From Billgrantia desiderata (GTDB taxonomy: Bacteria; Pseudomonadota; Gammaproteobacteria; Pseudomonadales; Halomonadaceae), in assembly GCA_011742915.1 (NCBI GenBank), contig JAAQTN010000043.1:1-45467 (forward strand): a stretch of DNA of 45,467 nucleotides, read 5' to 3'. Both the position numbers and the translations under genes were made by a program. Below, in pieces: positions 24,834-33,550 of this stretch. How positions within the stretch are numbered: position 1 is the first letter of the stretch; each line of letters begins with the position of its first letter. Below the pieces are notes generated by a model that worked only from the letters and a program-made list of their open reading frames with translations, was not told the DNA's origin and did not search any database.

Positions 24834-25059
24834 CTCTCGACGGTCCTGTAATCGTTATCTGCCCATGGCGATGTCTGTACGCAACGACCGGGGCGCCTCA
24901 AACAATGCGCACTAGTATACCGACAACCCAAACCGCTGGAAAACGCCGTTGCCCACGCCTTTGGCATGAAGGGTTCGCGGTACGGCTGGCAAGCCCAACG
25001 GGCCAAGAGTATCGTAATGGCCATCCTTCTGGCGATCACACTGGCGACGCGAGGCCTAC

Positions 25060-26259
25060 GTGTACGATTTCATCATTCTGGGTGGCGGCATTCTCGGCCT
25101 TTCCACCGCGATGCAGCTGATCGAACGCTACCCCGAAAAGAAGATGCTGCTGCTGGAGAAGGAGAGCGGCCCCGCGCAGCACCAGACCGGCCACAACAGC
25201 GGTGTGATCCATGCCGGCGTCTACTATGCGCCGGGAAGCCTCAAGGCGCGCTTCTGCCTCGAGGGCAACCGCGCCACGAAGGAGTTCTGCGACCGTCACG
25301 CCATCCCCTACGAGGTCTGCGGCAAGCTGCTGGTGGCCACCAACGAGCAGGAGATGCAGCGCATGGAGGCGCTGTGGGAGCGCACCGCCGCCAACGGGCT
25401 GGAGCGCGAGTGGCTCTCCGCCGGTGAGCTGAAGGAGCGCGAACCGCACATCACCGGCCAGGGTGCCATCTTCGTGCCCTCCAGCGGCATCGTCAGCTAT
25501 GCCCGGGTGGCCGAGGCCATGGCCGACGAGTTCCAGCGGCACGGGGGCCAGATCCGTTACGACCACCATGTCACCGGCCTCGCCGAGCGCACCGGTGAGG
25601 TGATCGTCGGCACCTCCCAGGGCGAGTTCAACAGCCGCTATCTGGTGACCTGCTCCGGCCTGATGGCCGATCGGGTGGTGCGTCTGCTGGGCCGCGATCC
25701 GGGCTTCACCATCTGTCCTTTCCGTGGCGAATACTACCGGCTGCCCGACCGTCACAGCGATATCGTCAAGCATCTGATCTATCCCATTCCCGATCCCAGC
25801 ATGCCGTTTCTCGGCGTGCACCTGACCCGCATGATCGACGGCTCGGTGACCGTGGGGCCCAATGCGGTGCTGGCGCTCAAGCGCGAAGGCTACCGCAAGA
25901 GCGACGTCTCGCTCGTCGACATGGCACGCATGTTCAGCAACCCCGGCATTCTCAAGGTGCTGGGGCGCAACCTGCGGCCGGGCATACACGAGCTGAAGAA
26001 TTCGCTGTGGCGCCGCGGTTATCTCGAAGAGGTACGCAAGTACTGCCCCAGCCTGACGCTGGACGACCTCGAACCCTGGCCCGCCGGGGTGCGAGCCCAG
26101 GCCGTCTCCCGCGATGGCCGCCTGATCGACGACTTCCTGTTCGTCAACACCCGGCGTACCGTCAACGTCTGCAATGCCCCATCGCCGGCCGCCACCTCGG
26201 CGCTGCCCATCGGTCGGCACATTCTCGACAAGGTCAGCGCGATGGTGCAGTCGAGCTGA
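25060..26259 (+). CDS. lhgO: L-2-hydroxyglutarate oxidase
   Basis: A 399-aa FAD-dependent oxidase/dehydrogenase. The dinucleotide-binding LGGGILGLSTA is at residues 7-17, QTGHNSGVIHAGVYY (about 42-56) contains the conserved His/Ser region, and the C-terminus NAPSPAATSALPIG closes the FAD fold. It converts L-2-hydroxyglutarate to 2-oxoglutarate and passes electrons to the quinone pool. The start is GTG 25060 after GAGGCCTAC. Divergent from the cytochrome gene with a shared 226-bp region. The usual glutarate-hydroxylating partner gene (csiD/glaH) is not beside it. Confidence 0.92.
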   Translation: MYDFIILGGGILGLSTAMQLIERYPEKKMLLLEKESGPAQHQTGHNSGVIHAGVYYAPGSLKARFCLEGNRATKEFCDRHAIPYEVCGKLLVATNEQEMQRMEALWERTAANGLEREWLSAGELKEREPHITGQGAIFVPSSGIVSYARVAEAMADEFQRHGGQIRYDHHVTGLAERTGEVIVGTSQGEFNSRYLVTCSGLMADRVVRLLGRDPGFTICPFRGEYYRLPDRHSDIVKHLIYPIPDPSMPFLGVHLTRMIDGSVTVGPNAVLALKREGYRKSDVSLVDMARMFSNPGILKVLGRNLRPGIHELKNSLWRRGYLEEVRKYCPSLTLDDLEPWPAGVRAQAVSRDGRLIDDFLFVNTRRTVNVCNAPSPAATSALPIGRHILDKVSAMVQSS

Positions 26260-26318
26260 TCGAACCCGTGCGCTGGCCATCGTAAGGTGTTGGCTGCGCA
26301 GGCGAACGAGGCATGAAC

Positions 26319-27146
26319 ATGGCCAAGCGCCTTTCCGCACGTTGGCGGCAGGTCCTGGGGCGGCATGGCCCCGTCATCTGCGTGGCCAGCTTCATGGGGC
26401 TGTGGGCGCTGCTGGGGCCAGGAGTTGCCGCCACTCTGCTGCTGCCGGCCTGGGTGAGCGCGGCGCAGCTTATCTTCGTCGGCAGCTTCGAGGCGGCACG
26501 TCTGCGCCGCCGGGCCTGGCTGGGGCAGTACCTCGACTCCGCCTCGCCCTGGCATCGCTGGCTGCGCGGCGGTCTTCTCATGGCCCTGTGGCACCAGGGC
26601 CTCGCCATCCTGCTGGCCCTGCTGCTGCTGGTGAAACTGCGGCTCCTTCCACCGGTCTATTGGCCAGTGCTGCTGCTGTCGCTGGTGACGCTGGTGCTCG
26701 TTCAGCAGCTCCTGAGGCGACAGCTGCAGCGTCACGTCATTGACGAGTACGTCGCCGCTCTGGTGCGACGTCTGCTGGTGTGGCCCGCCGGTACGCTGCT
26801 GGCATTGCTGTTGGTGCTCACGGCGCTGTGGCTGCCGCAACCCTACCTGGTGGGGCTGGGCTGGGAAGAGGCCGTGATACGCCACACTTCGACGACGGCT
26901 GGCGGCGGCCTGCTGGGCGCGTTCGAGCGCTTCGGCCAGGCGCTCGAACTGACCCAGTACTGGGCCATGCAGAATGCTCTCGAGCGGCACGGCCTGGGCC
27001 AGGGGTTGGCCGTGTTCGGCTGGTTCCTGCTGCTGCTCTCCCAGAGCGCCTTCGCCTGGGCCGTGGTGAGGCTGACGGTCGGCGCCGATGCCCTGCGCGA
27101 TACGCTCGGGCACTTGCGCAACGCTAAAAGGAAGGATGCACCATGA
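26319..27146 (+). CDS. Multi-pass membrane protein of unknown function
   Basis: A 275-aa protein with about five predicted membrane spans (VASFMGLWALLGPGVAA, LLMALWHQGLAILLALLLL, YWPVLLLSLVTLVLV, AGTLLALLLVLTALWL and LAVFGWFLLLLSQSAFAW). A periplasmic or cytoplasmic loop of about 80 residues precedes the last span. No family is recognised. ATG 26319 has GAGG at suitable distance; ATG 26313 is in frame just upstream. It overlaps the next gene by 4 bp, so the two form a unit. Confidence 0.7.
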   Translation: MAKRLSARWRQVLGRHGPVICVASFMGLWALLGPGVAATLLLPAWVSAAQLIFVGSFEAARLRRRAWLGQYLDSASPWHRWLRGGLLMALWHQGLAILLALLLLVKLRLLPPVYWPVLLLSLVTLVLVQQLLRRQLQRHVIDEYVAALVRRLLVWPAGTLLALLLVLTALWLPQPYLVGLGWEEAVIRHTSTTAGGGLLGAFERFGQALELTQYWAMQNALERHGLGQGLAVFGWFLLLLSQSAFAWAVVRLTVGADALRDTLGHLRNAKRKDAP

Positions 27147-28261
27147 CATCGATGGCCGAGCCCCTGCGACGTGTACCGGCTGCCTACTGGGGGCTGACAC
27201 TGCTCCTCGTGCTGACGTTGATGCTCGCGCTGGGCTACGGCTATCGACAGCTGCAGGAGCGCAGCGAGGCGCCGCTGTTTCGGGTCGTCGTCAATGGCGA
27301 GGCGCTGATTCTGGACGGCGAAACCCATGCCGCCCTGGGTCAGGAGCTGAGCGTGCTCAGCGGCCAGCTCGATCTTCATCTGCGTGACGAGATGCAGCCG
27401 TGGCTGGATGCGCGTCTCGATACCGCCTTCGCACCGCTGGCGGCGGCCATACCCGAGTATCTCGATTGGCACTTCTCGCTGCGGGGCAGCTACCTGCGTC
27501 TGGCGGTGGCGCTGGGCGGCGATCTCGACGAGTGGCTCGAGGCACAGCTGAACGAACGGCTCCTCGAGCGCAGCAACATTGCCGCGGCGCTGGAAGAGCT
27601 GGAAGCCGACTTCGGTGCACGCCTGGTCGAGGTGCAGCAGCGAGTCGTGGGGGAGATCGGCAGCACGCTGCAGGCACGCTACGCCCCCCGCCAGGCCGCG
27701 GCGCGAAACGAGGATGAGCTCCCCACCATCAATCTCGATCTGGCCCTCGAAGGCACGCTCCAGGGCCGCTGGGACGAGGCGCGCTGGGGAACGGCGGGGG
27801 CCGGTGGCGTCGTCGGCTTCGCCGCCGGACGCGCACTGACACAGCGGCTGGTGGCTGGCACGGCCATGCAGGGCTCGCGTGCCCTGATGGCCCGTATCGC
27901 GCCACGCCTGGGCATGCATGCGGCGCGTTCGGTGGGCACCGGCGCAGCAACCACGGCCGCCACCGCACCCAGCGGCCCGATGGCGCTGTTGGCCGGCACC
28001 GCCGCCACGGCTGTGGCACTAGCCGGCTTTGCCGGCACCGAGTACGCCCTGCTCAAGGCCGAGGAGAGTCGCTACCGCGACGACATGCACGCCGAGCTGG
28101 AGCTCGAACTCACGCGCGCCAGGGCCGAGGTACGCCAGGCTCTCGAGGCCGCCGCGAGCGACTGGACGCAGACCCTGGAGCGCAGCTTGCAGCAGGGCAT
28201 CCACGACGCCGAAGAGGCGGCGCAGGTGCCGACGCAGTACCGCATCCTGGGAAGCCGCTGA
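27143..28261 (+). CDS. Membrane-anchored protein of unknown function, partner of the upstream gene
   Basis: A 372-aa protein with one N-terminal membrane span (YWGLTLLLVLTLMLALGYGY), a long helical region rich in Glu, Arg and Leu (about 55-230) and a Gly/Ala-rich stretch (about 245-310) that may form a second, weakly hydrophobic hairpin. The last 60 residues are helical and charged. It starts at ATG 27143 after AAGGAAGGATGCACC and overlaps the upstream gene (ATGA), so the proteins are probably made together. No family is recognised. Confidence 0.7.
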   Translation: MTSMAEPLRRVPAAYWGLTLLLVLTLMLALGYGYRQLQERSEAPLFRVVVNGEALILDGETHAALGQELSVLSGQLDLHLRDEMQPWLDARLDTAFAPLAAAIPEYLDWHFSLRGSYLRLAVALGGDLDEWLEAQLNERLLERSNIAAALEELEADFGARLVEVQQRVVGEIGSTLQARYAPRQAAARNEDELPTINLDLALEGTLQGRWDEARWGTAGAGGVVGFAAGRALTQRLVAGTAMQGSRALMARIAPRLGMHAARSVGTGAATTAATAPSGPMALLAGTAATAVALAGFAGTEYALLKAEESRYRDDMHAELELELTRARAEVRQALEAAASDWTQTLERSLQQGIHDAEEAAQVPTQYRILGSR

Positions 28262-28363
28262 GCAGCGCCCGGGCTGGACAGTCCGGGCGGCGGCGGTTAC
28301 GATGTTGGCCGCTTCTCAGCAAGCAATACGTCCGTCGCCCAGTGCGAAACCGGACCACCCAAA

Positions 28364-28440
28364 GCGCCCGTAGCTCAGTTGGATAGAGTGTTGGCCTCCG
28401 AAGCCAAAGGTCGCAGGTTCAAATCCTGCCGGGCGCGCCA
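28364..28440 (+). tRNA. tRNA-Arg (anticodon CCG)
   Basis: A 77-nt gene with acceptor stem GCGCCCG paired with CGGGCGC, D arm AGCTCAGTTGGATAGAG, anticodon arm TTGGC-CTCCGAA-GCCAA (anticodon CCG, reading CGG), T arm with GGTTCAAATCC, and an encoded CCA at 28438-28440. A terminator follows 10 bp later. The integrase at 15520-16761 does not use it as a target, as it is over 11 kb away. Confidence 0.97.
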
Positions 28441-28449
28441 CGAATTCGA

Positions 28450-28479
28450 AGCCTCACGGTCTCACCGTGGGGCTTTTTT
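28450..28479 (+). terminator. Intrinsic terminator of tRNA-Arg, overlapping the dgoA 3' end
   Basis: A 10-bp stem with one G-U pair (AGCCTCACGG 28450-28459 and CCGTGGGGCT 28465-28474) is followed by a T-run (28474-28479). The dgoA stop codon (28454-28456) lies within it, so the two convergent units share this sequence. Confidence 0.88.
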
Positions 28480-29104
28480 CTGGTTCTTTTTCCAATCTTT
28501 CCTTTGCCGCAGCCTTCCAGGCTGCCACCAGGGCGCGGGTCTGTTCGCCGACCTGCTCGGGCGTCTGGCCGGGCCGGTAGAGGGCGTTGCCCAGGCCGGC
28601 GCCGTCGATGCCTGCGCTACGCCAGGCTGCCATGGTGTCGGCATCGATACCGCCCACGGCATACAGCAGCGTGCCGGGGGGCAACACCGCGCGCAGCGCC
28701 CGCATGCCCTCGGTACCCATCTGGACCGCGGGAAAGAGCTTGAGCCCGGTGGCGCCGGCATCCAGGGCGTCGAACGCCTCGCTGGGAGTGAGCACGCCGG
28801 GCCAGCTCTGCATGCCGAGGCGGCGGGCGGCGGCGATCACCGCCGGGCGGCAGTTGGGCGAGACGGCAAGCCGGCCACCGGCGGCGTACACCTCGCTGAG
28901 CTCTTTTTCCGTGAGCACGGTGCCGGCGCCTACCAGGGCGTGCTCGCCCAGCGCCACGCTCAGCCGGCGGATGCTTTCCAGCGCCTCGGGGGAGTTGAGC
29001 GGCACTTCGAGGGTGGTGATGCCGGCGGCGAGTATCGCCTCGCCCACCGCCACTGCCTCGTCGGGGGTGATGCCGCGCAGAATGGCGATCAATGGCAGGC
29101 TCAT
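28454..29104 (-). CDS. dgoA: 2-dehydro-3-deoxy-6-phosphogalactonate aldolase
   Basis: A 216-aa class I aldolase of the KDPG/KDPGal family. ILRGITPDEA (8-17), TTLEVPLNSPEALESI (about 30-45, a form typical of DgoA rather than Eda), SPNCRPAV and the Schiff-base Lys in GLKLFPA are visible. It splits 2-keto-3-deoxy-6-phosphogalactonate into pyruvate and glyceraldehyde 3-phosphate. ATG 29104 overlaps the dgoK stop (ATGA). It is the last gene of dgoD-dgoK-dgoA. Confidence 0.93.
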   Translation of the reverse strand: MSLPLIAILRGITPDEAVAVGEAILAAGITTLEVPLNSPEALESIRRLSVALGEHALVGAGTVLTEKELSEVYAAGGRLAVSPNCRPAVIAAARRLGMQSWPGVLTPSEAFDALDAGATGLKLFPAVQMGTEGMRALRAVLPPGTLLYAVGGIDADTMAAWRSAGIDGAGLGNALYRPGQTPEQVGEQTRALVAAWKAAAKERLEKEPEKSPTVRP

Positions 29105-30108
29105 GGCGTTTCTCCTGTTGGGTGCGCCGGGCCCATGCCGGTCGCGGCCAGTTCGAGCCCGGCTAGCTCGAGTCCAGCTAAGACCGCAGTCTCGCCGTCG
29201 AGGTGCCGGCTGCTTCGGCCCAGGGCGCTCAGTGCCAGGGCGTAGCGGTCGCAGAGGGTTGCGTTGCCGATCAGGGTGACGGCGGCATCGCTCGGCAGCT
29301 CGTCGGTGAGCGCGGATAGCTCGAGCCCGATGGTGAGCCCGGAGAGACGTGCACCCAGGCGGGCGCGTCGTGCCTGGCCATCGGGCAGCGAGTCGTCGAG
29401 CAGGTCGGCGGCGCGCAGGCCGAACAGCTGCTGGCTGAAGCGGCCAGGCGCGCTGGCGGCCTCGCGTACCGCATCGGCGAAGGCCTCGCGGCAGCCGGGC
29501 TCGTCGAGCGCGGCGTCGGCCACCGAGTGCCTGAGCACCGACTGGCCGGCCAGCAGGCCGTAGAGTTCGCCAGTCAGGCAGGTGGCGAAGCGCACCACCG
29601 TGCCCGCTTCCAGCCACACCCACTTGGCGTGGGTGCCGGGCAGGCAGGCCAGGCCCGAGAAGCCCGGCTCGCGGGCCACCAGGCCGGCGAGCTGGGTCTC
29701 CTCGCCGCGCATCACGTCGAAGCTCCGCTGCGCGCCGTCGGCGTACTGACAGAGGCCGGGCAGCAGGCATACGTTCAAGCGTGGGTCGCCTACCGCCGGG
29801 GCAACGGCGCCGCGGGCCAACTGGTCCAGACGCGCCGGCAGCGGCAGATAGGCCGCCTCGCACCAGCCCTGGCGGGCGCCGGCCATGCCGCAGATCCACA
29901 CCGGCACGTGGCCGGATGGCGGCAGCCACTCGCCGATGGCCTCGAGTAGTGCGGGCTCATACTCCATCTGTGTCAGCGCCAGCATGCCCTTGTCGCTGCC
30001 GCCCCGGGCCAGCACCTCGCCACGCTCGTCCAGGCCCCAGGCGCGCAGCTGGCTCGAGCCCCAGTCCACGGCGACCCAGGCGAGCCGCTCAGCAATGTCC
30101 TCGTGCAT
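29101..30108 (-). CDS. dgoK: 2-dehydro-3-deoxygalactonokinase
   Basis: A 335-aa sugar-acid kinase. The N-terminal WVAVDWGSSQLRAWGL is the phosphate-binding strand-turn, MAGARQGWCEAAYLPLP and LPGTHAKWVWL are DgoK-specific blocks, and FATCLTGELYGLL closes the core. It phosphorylates 2-keto-3-deoxygalactonate at C6 using ATP. ATG 30108 follows GGAGGCCGAGC. It lies 11 bp after dgoD and overlaps dgoA. Confidence 0.93.
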   Translation of the reverse strand: MHEDIAERLAWVAVDWGSSQLRAWGLDERGEVLARGGSDKGMLALTQMEYEPALLEAIGEWLPPSGHVPVWICGMAGARQGWCEAAYLPLPARLDQLARGAVAPAVGDPRLNVCLLPGLCQYADGAQRSFDVMRGEETQLAGLVAREPGFSGLACLPGTHAKWVWLEAGTVVRFATCLTGELYGLLAGQSVLRHSVADAALDEPGCREAFADAVREAASAPGRFSQQLFGLRAADLLDDSLPDGQARRARLGARLSGLTIGLELSALTDELPSDAAVTLIGNATLCDRYALALSALGRSSRHLDGETAVLAGLELAGLELAATGMGPAHPTGETP

Positions 30109-30119
30109 GCTCGGCCTCC

Positions 30120-31268
30120 TCACCACTCGGCGATGGAGCCGTCCTCGTGGCTCCACACCGGGTTGCGCCAGCGATGCCCCAGCTTGGCCCGCTCCTCGAC
30201 GAAGGCCTCGTCGATCTCCACGCCGAGTCCCGGCCCCTGGGGAATGGCGCAGAAGCCCTCCTCGATGGCCAGCGCCGACTTGTCGACCAGGTAGTCGAGC
30301 ACGTCGTTGCCCTGGTTGTAGTGGATGCCCATGCTCTGCTCCTGGATGAAGGCGTTGTGGCTCACCGCGTCCAACTGCAGCGAGGCGGCCAGGGTCAGCG
30401 GGCCGAGCGGGCAGTGCGGCGCCAGGGCCACGTCGTGGGCCGAGGCCAGCGCGGCGATCTTCAGCCCTTCGCTGATACCGCCGCAGTGGGAGAGGTCGGG
30501 CTGGACGATGTCGATCATGCCCTCGGCGAGCAGGCCACGGAACTCGAAGCGGGTGTGCAGCCGCTCGCCGGTGGCCAGCGGGTAGGCCAGGCCGCCAGCG
30601 ATATGTTTCAGGCTAGGCAGGTGCTCGGGCGCCAGCGGCTCTTCGACGAACATCGGGTGGTAGGGCTCCAGCTCGCGCAGCAGCGCCTTGGCCATGGGCC
30701 GGTGCACCCGGCCGTGGAAGTCGATGGCGATGCCGACCTCGGGTCCCACCGCCTCGCGCGCCTCGGCCACCCGCGCCACCGCCTCGTCGATCTTGCGGTG
30801 CGAGTCGACGATCTGCATCTCGGCGGTGCCGTTCATCTTGAACGCGGTGAAGCCCCGCGCCACCAGCTCACGGGCGCCGGCACCCACCTCGCTAGGGCGG
30901 TCGCCGCCGGTCCAGGCGTACATACGCATGCGCTCGCGCACCGCGCCGCCCAGCAGCTGGTGCACCGGCACGCCCAGGTCGCGCCCCTTGAGGTCCCACA
31001 GCGCCTGGTCGATGCCGGCGATGGCGCTCATCAGGATCGGGCCGCCGCGGTAGAAGCCGGCGCGGTAGAGCGTATTCCACAGATGCTCGATGCGATGCGG
31101 ATCCTGACCGATCAGGTAGTCGGCAAGCTCGTGTACAGCGGCTTCCACCGTGGCGGCGCGCCCCTCGATGACCGGTTCGCCCCAGCCGTAGCAGCCTTCG
31201 TCGGTCTCGATCTTGAGGAACAGCCAGCGCGGCGGCACCTGCCAGGTCTTGAGTCGGGTGATTCTCAC
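30120..31268 (-). CDS. dgoD: Galactonate dehydratase
   Basis: A 382-aa enolase-superfamily dehydratase, the same length as E. coli DgoD. Metal ligands are seen as Asp in IAIDFHGR, Glu in FVEEPLAPE and Glu in ATGERLHTR; the general-base His is in APHCPLGP, and QSMGIHYNQG closes the barrel. It converts D-galactonate (or a close aldonate) to 2-keto-3-deoxygalactonate. The start is GTG 31268 after CGAGGAGACCCCTG. Divergent from the HpcH/HpaI aldolase; the 160-bp intergenic region carries a candidate operator at 31358-31375. Confidence 0.93.
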   Translation of the reverse strand: MRITRLKTWQVPPRWLFLKIETDEGCYGWGEPVIEGRAATVEAAVHELADYLIGQDPHRIEHLWNTLYRAGFYRGGPILMSAIAGIDQALWDLKGRDLGVPVHQLLGGAVRERMRMYAWTGGDRPSEVGAGARELVARGFTAFKMNGTAEMQIVDSHRKIDEAVARVAEAREAVGPEVGIAIDFHGRVHRPMAKALLRELEPYHPMFVEEPLAPEHLPSLKHIAGGLAYPLATGERLHTRFEFRGLLAEGMIDIVQPDLSHCGGISEGLKIAALASAHDVALAPHCPLGPLTLAASLQLDAVSHNAFIQEQSMGIHYNQGNDVLDYLVDKSALAIEEGFCAIPQGPGLGVEIDEAFVEERAKLGHRWRNPVWSHEDGSIAEW

Positions 31269-31357
31269 CAGGGGTCTCCTCGATTGCGCAGAGCTCCATA
31301 CCGACGGTGGCCGGAGCGAGGCTTGCCTGTCGGCATGCGGGTTCACTATTAGAGCAT

Positions 31358-31375
31358 GTATGCTTGTATGACAAG
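31358..31375. promoter_or_regulatory. Candidate GntR-family operator
   Basis: CTTGTATGACAAG (31363-31375) is a perfect 5-bp inverted repeat around ATG and fits the FadR-subfamily pattern TNGTNNNACNA. A further GTATG lies at 31358-31362, 8 bp upstream. It sits between the divergent dgoD and aldolase genes. Related sites occur at 33457-33470, 36494-36508 and 45057-45073. Confidence 0.6.
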
Positions 31376-31428
31376 ATGACGGGCCATCACCATGGCGAGG
31401 CGGCTTGGCCGGACACGAGGGGGTGTGG

Positions 31429-32199
31429 ATGAACATGGAACGCAACGACTTCAAGCGGCGGCTGCTCTCGGGGGAGCCCTTGACCGGCATCTGGCTGGGG
31501 CTGGCCAGCCCCTATGTGGCGGAGCTGGCGGCCACCGCAGGCTTCGACTGGCTGCTGCTGGACGGCGAGCATGCCCCCAACGACCTGGCCAGCCTGCTCG
31601 GCCAGCTGCAGGCCATCGCTCCCTATGCCAGCCAGCCGGTGGTGCGTCCGCCCCATGGCGATGCTGCATTGCTCAAGCAGTATCTGGATATCGGCGCACA
31701 GAACTTGTTGATTCCCATGGTAGAAACCGCCGAGCAAGCCGCCGAGCTGGTGGCGGCCACGCGCTATCCCCCGCACGGCGTGCGCGGCATGGGCAGCATG
31801 CTGGCGCGAGCCTCGCGCTGGGGCCAGGTCGAAGACTATGTCGCCCGCGCCGATGACGAGATCTGCCTGATCCTGCAGCTGGAGAGTCCCCGGGCGCTGG
31901 CCAACCTCGAGGCCATCGCCGCCGTGGAGGGGGTCGATGCGCTGTTCGTGGGGCCGGCGGACCTCTCCGCGGCGATGGGCCATCGCGGCAACCCGGGGCA
32001 CCCGCAAGTGCGTGCCACCATCGACGACGCCATTGACAGGATCCGCGCCGCCGGCAGCGTGGCCGGCATTCTCACGCTGGACGAGCAGCAGGCCCACGAC
32101 TACCTGGCGGCGGGGTGCGGCTTCGTCGGGGTAGGCATCGATGCCCTGCTGCTGGCCCAGGCGCTGCGCGGCCTGGCAGGGCGTTTCCGCCCGGCCTGA
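31429..32199 (+). CDS. HpcH/HpaI-family aldolase
   Basis: A 256-aa class II pyruvate aldolase related to 2-keto-3-deoxy-L-rhamnonate and 5-keto-4-deoxyglucarate aldolases. Features: [30 protein letters not shown] (with the catalytic His), metal ligands Glu in LQLESPRAL and Asp in [11 protein letters not shown], and [13 protein letters not shown]. It would split a 2-keto-3-deoxy acid into pyruvate and an aldehyde. ATG 31429 follows AGGGGGTGTGG; ATG 31435 and one near 31405 are also in frame. Convergent with the XylX-like gene 25 bp away. Confidence 0.88.
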   Translation: MNMERNDFKRRLLSGEPLTGIWLGLASPYVAELAATAGFDWLLLDGEHAPNDLASLLGQLQAIAPYASQPVVRPPHGDAALLKQYLDIGAQNLLIPMVETAEQAAELVAATRYPPHGVRGMGSMLARASRWGQVEDYVARADDEICLILQLESPRALANLEAIAAVEGVDALFVGPADLSAAMGHRGNPGHPQVRATIDDAIDRIRAAGSVAGILTLDEQQAHDYLAAGCGFVGVGIDALLLAQALRGLAGRFRPA

Positions 32200-32224
32200 C
32201 CGCGCGTGCAACGGTTGCTGAGGC

Positions 32225-33388
32225 TCAGCGGGCGGCAAGATCGCGCATCAGCGCGCGCAGTCCGTAGCGCCAGGGCGGCAGGGCGTCGCTTCTGCCCACG
32301 TGATTGACCAGGGCGCCCAGCGCCGGCGTGGCGATGGTGACCCGGTCGCCCAGATGATGGGTGAAGCCCTGGCCGGCGCCATCGCGGTCCTGGATCGGCG
32401 AGAACATGGTACCGAGATAGAGCATGAAACCATCGGGGTACTGATGGTGGGCGCCGTGGGTCTGGCTGACCAGATCGAGCGGGTCGCGGCTGATCTCGCC
32501 CATGTCGCTCTCGCCCTCCAGCAGGAAGTCGTCGTCGGCGCCCTCGATGCGCAGGGTGACCCGGGCGCGGCGCACGTCATCGATGCCGAAGCTCTCGTCG
32601 AACAGCCGAATGAAGGGGCCGATGGCGCTGGAGGCATTGTTGTCCTTGGCCTTGCCCAGCAGCAGGGCGCTGCGCCCCTCGATGTCGCGCAGGTTGACGT
32701 CGTTGCCGAGGGCGGCGCCTCTGACCGTGCCGCGGCTGTCCACCGCCAGCACGATCTCCGGCTCGGGGTTGTTCCACTGCGACGCCGGGTGCAGGCCCAC
32801 GCCGGCGCCGAAGCCTACCGAGGAGAGCGGCTGCGCCTTGGTGAACACCTCGGCGTCGGGGCCGATGCCGACCTCCATGTACTGTGACCAGCCGCCGCGG
32901 GCCTGCAGCTCGCGTTTGAGCGTCATGGCCTCTTCCGAACCCGGCACGATGCGCGACAGGTCGCTGCCGATCAGCGCCTGCAGCTCGGCGCGCAGGGCGC
33001 TGGCCCGGGCCGGATCGCCCCCCGCCTGCTCCTCGATCACCCGCTCGAGCAGACTCACCGCGAAGGTCACGCCGCACGCCTTTACCGCCTGCAGGTCGCA
33101 GGGGGCCAGCAGGTAGGGGGCCTGTTGCGGCTCGGCCAGGGCGTTCTTCAGCAGCTGCTCCACCGGGCCCAGTGAGGGGCCTTCGGCATTCGCCAACGCC
33201 TCGAGCAGGTCGTCGCGTTCGAGCAGGTCGGCCATGGTCGGCCCCAGTTGAGTGACGTCGATGGCTTCTCCGTTGCGCACCGTGATCAGGACGGGGCCGG
33301 GATGTGGTGTGTCGCACCAGACCCGGCCGACCAGGCAGGCACGGTCCAGGTCCCTAGGCAGACAGTCGCGTAACGAGAGAGGGGTCAT
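32225..33388 (-). CDS. XylX-type 2-keto-3-deoxy-acid dehydratase (FAH superfamily)
   Basis: A 387-aa fumarylacetoacetate-hydrolase-fold protein whose blocks (VKACGVTFAVSLLERVIEE, WSQYMEVGIGPDAEVFTK, QWNNPEPEIVL with the ExE metal ligands, NDVNLRDIEGRSALLLGKAK) and length match Caulobacter XylX, the 2-keto-3-deoxy-D-xylonate dehydratase of the Weimberg pathway. It would give 2-oxoglutarate semialdehyde, the substrate of the dehydrogenase at the right edge of the window. ATG 33388 follows GGAGGCCCCC. Divergent from the SDR gene; the space between carries an operator-like site. Confidence 0.85.
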   Translation of the reverse strand: MTPLSLRDCLPRDLDRACLVGRVWCDTPHPGPVLITVRNGEAIDVTQLGPTMADLLERDDLLEALANAEGPSLGPVEQLLKNALAEPQQAPYLLAPCDLQAVKACGVTFAVSLLERVIEEQAGGDPARASALRAELQALIGSDLSRIVPGSEEAMTLKRELQARGGWSQYMEVGIGPDAEVFTKAQPLSSVGFGAGVGLHPASQWNNPEPEIVLAVDSRGTVRGAALGNDVNLRDIEGRSALLLGKAKDNNASSAIGPFIRLFDESFGIDDVRRARVTLRIEGADDDFLLEGESDMGEISRDPLDLVSQTHGAHHQYPDGFMLYLGTMFSPIQDRDGAGQGFTHHLGDRVTIATPALGALVNHVGRSDALPPWRYGLRALMRDLAAR

Positions 33389-33453
33389 GGGGGCCTCCGG
33401 TGAGGGCGGAGTGGCGCCTGGCCAGGTTCCGCCTATCATGTTATTGATGTAGG

Positions 33454-33470
33454 CATGTATGACAGGTATG
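33454..33470. promoter_or_regulatory. Candidate GntR-family operator
   Basis: CATGTATGACAGGTATG holds two direct GTATG units 9 bp apart (33457 and 33466) and a GTATGAC core shared with the sites near 31366 and 45064. It lies between the divergent XylX-like and SDR genes. Confidence 0.55.
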
Positions 33471-33550
33471 CCAGCTCTCCTCACTCTATCGCAAGGGCGC
33501 AGAGGGGTCGAGGAGCAAGATGGGGCGAGACGAACCGCGAGGGGCAAACG

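Noticed and set aside
28364..28440. tRNA-Arg as the attachment site of the integrase at 15520-16761
   Set aside because: It is over 11 kb from the integrase with core genes in between; the yicC 3' end is adjacent and a known target.
28454..29929. One 491-codon minus-strand gene including dgoA
   Set aside because: The dgoA start at 29104 overlaps the dgoK stop, and the upstream extension is a shadow of dgoK.
29781..31352. Long plus-strand open frame (523 codons) across dgoK and dgoD
   Set aside because: Antisense to two clear catabolic genes with family motifs; composition is typical of a GC-rich shadow frame.
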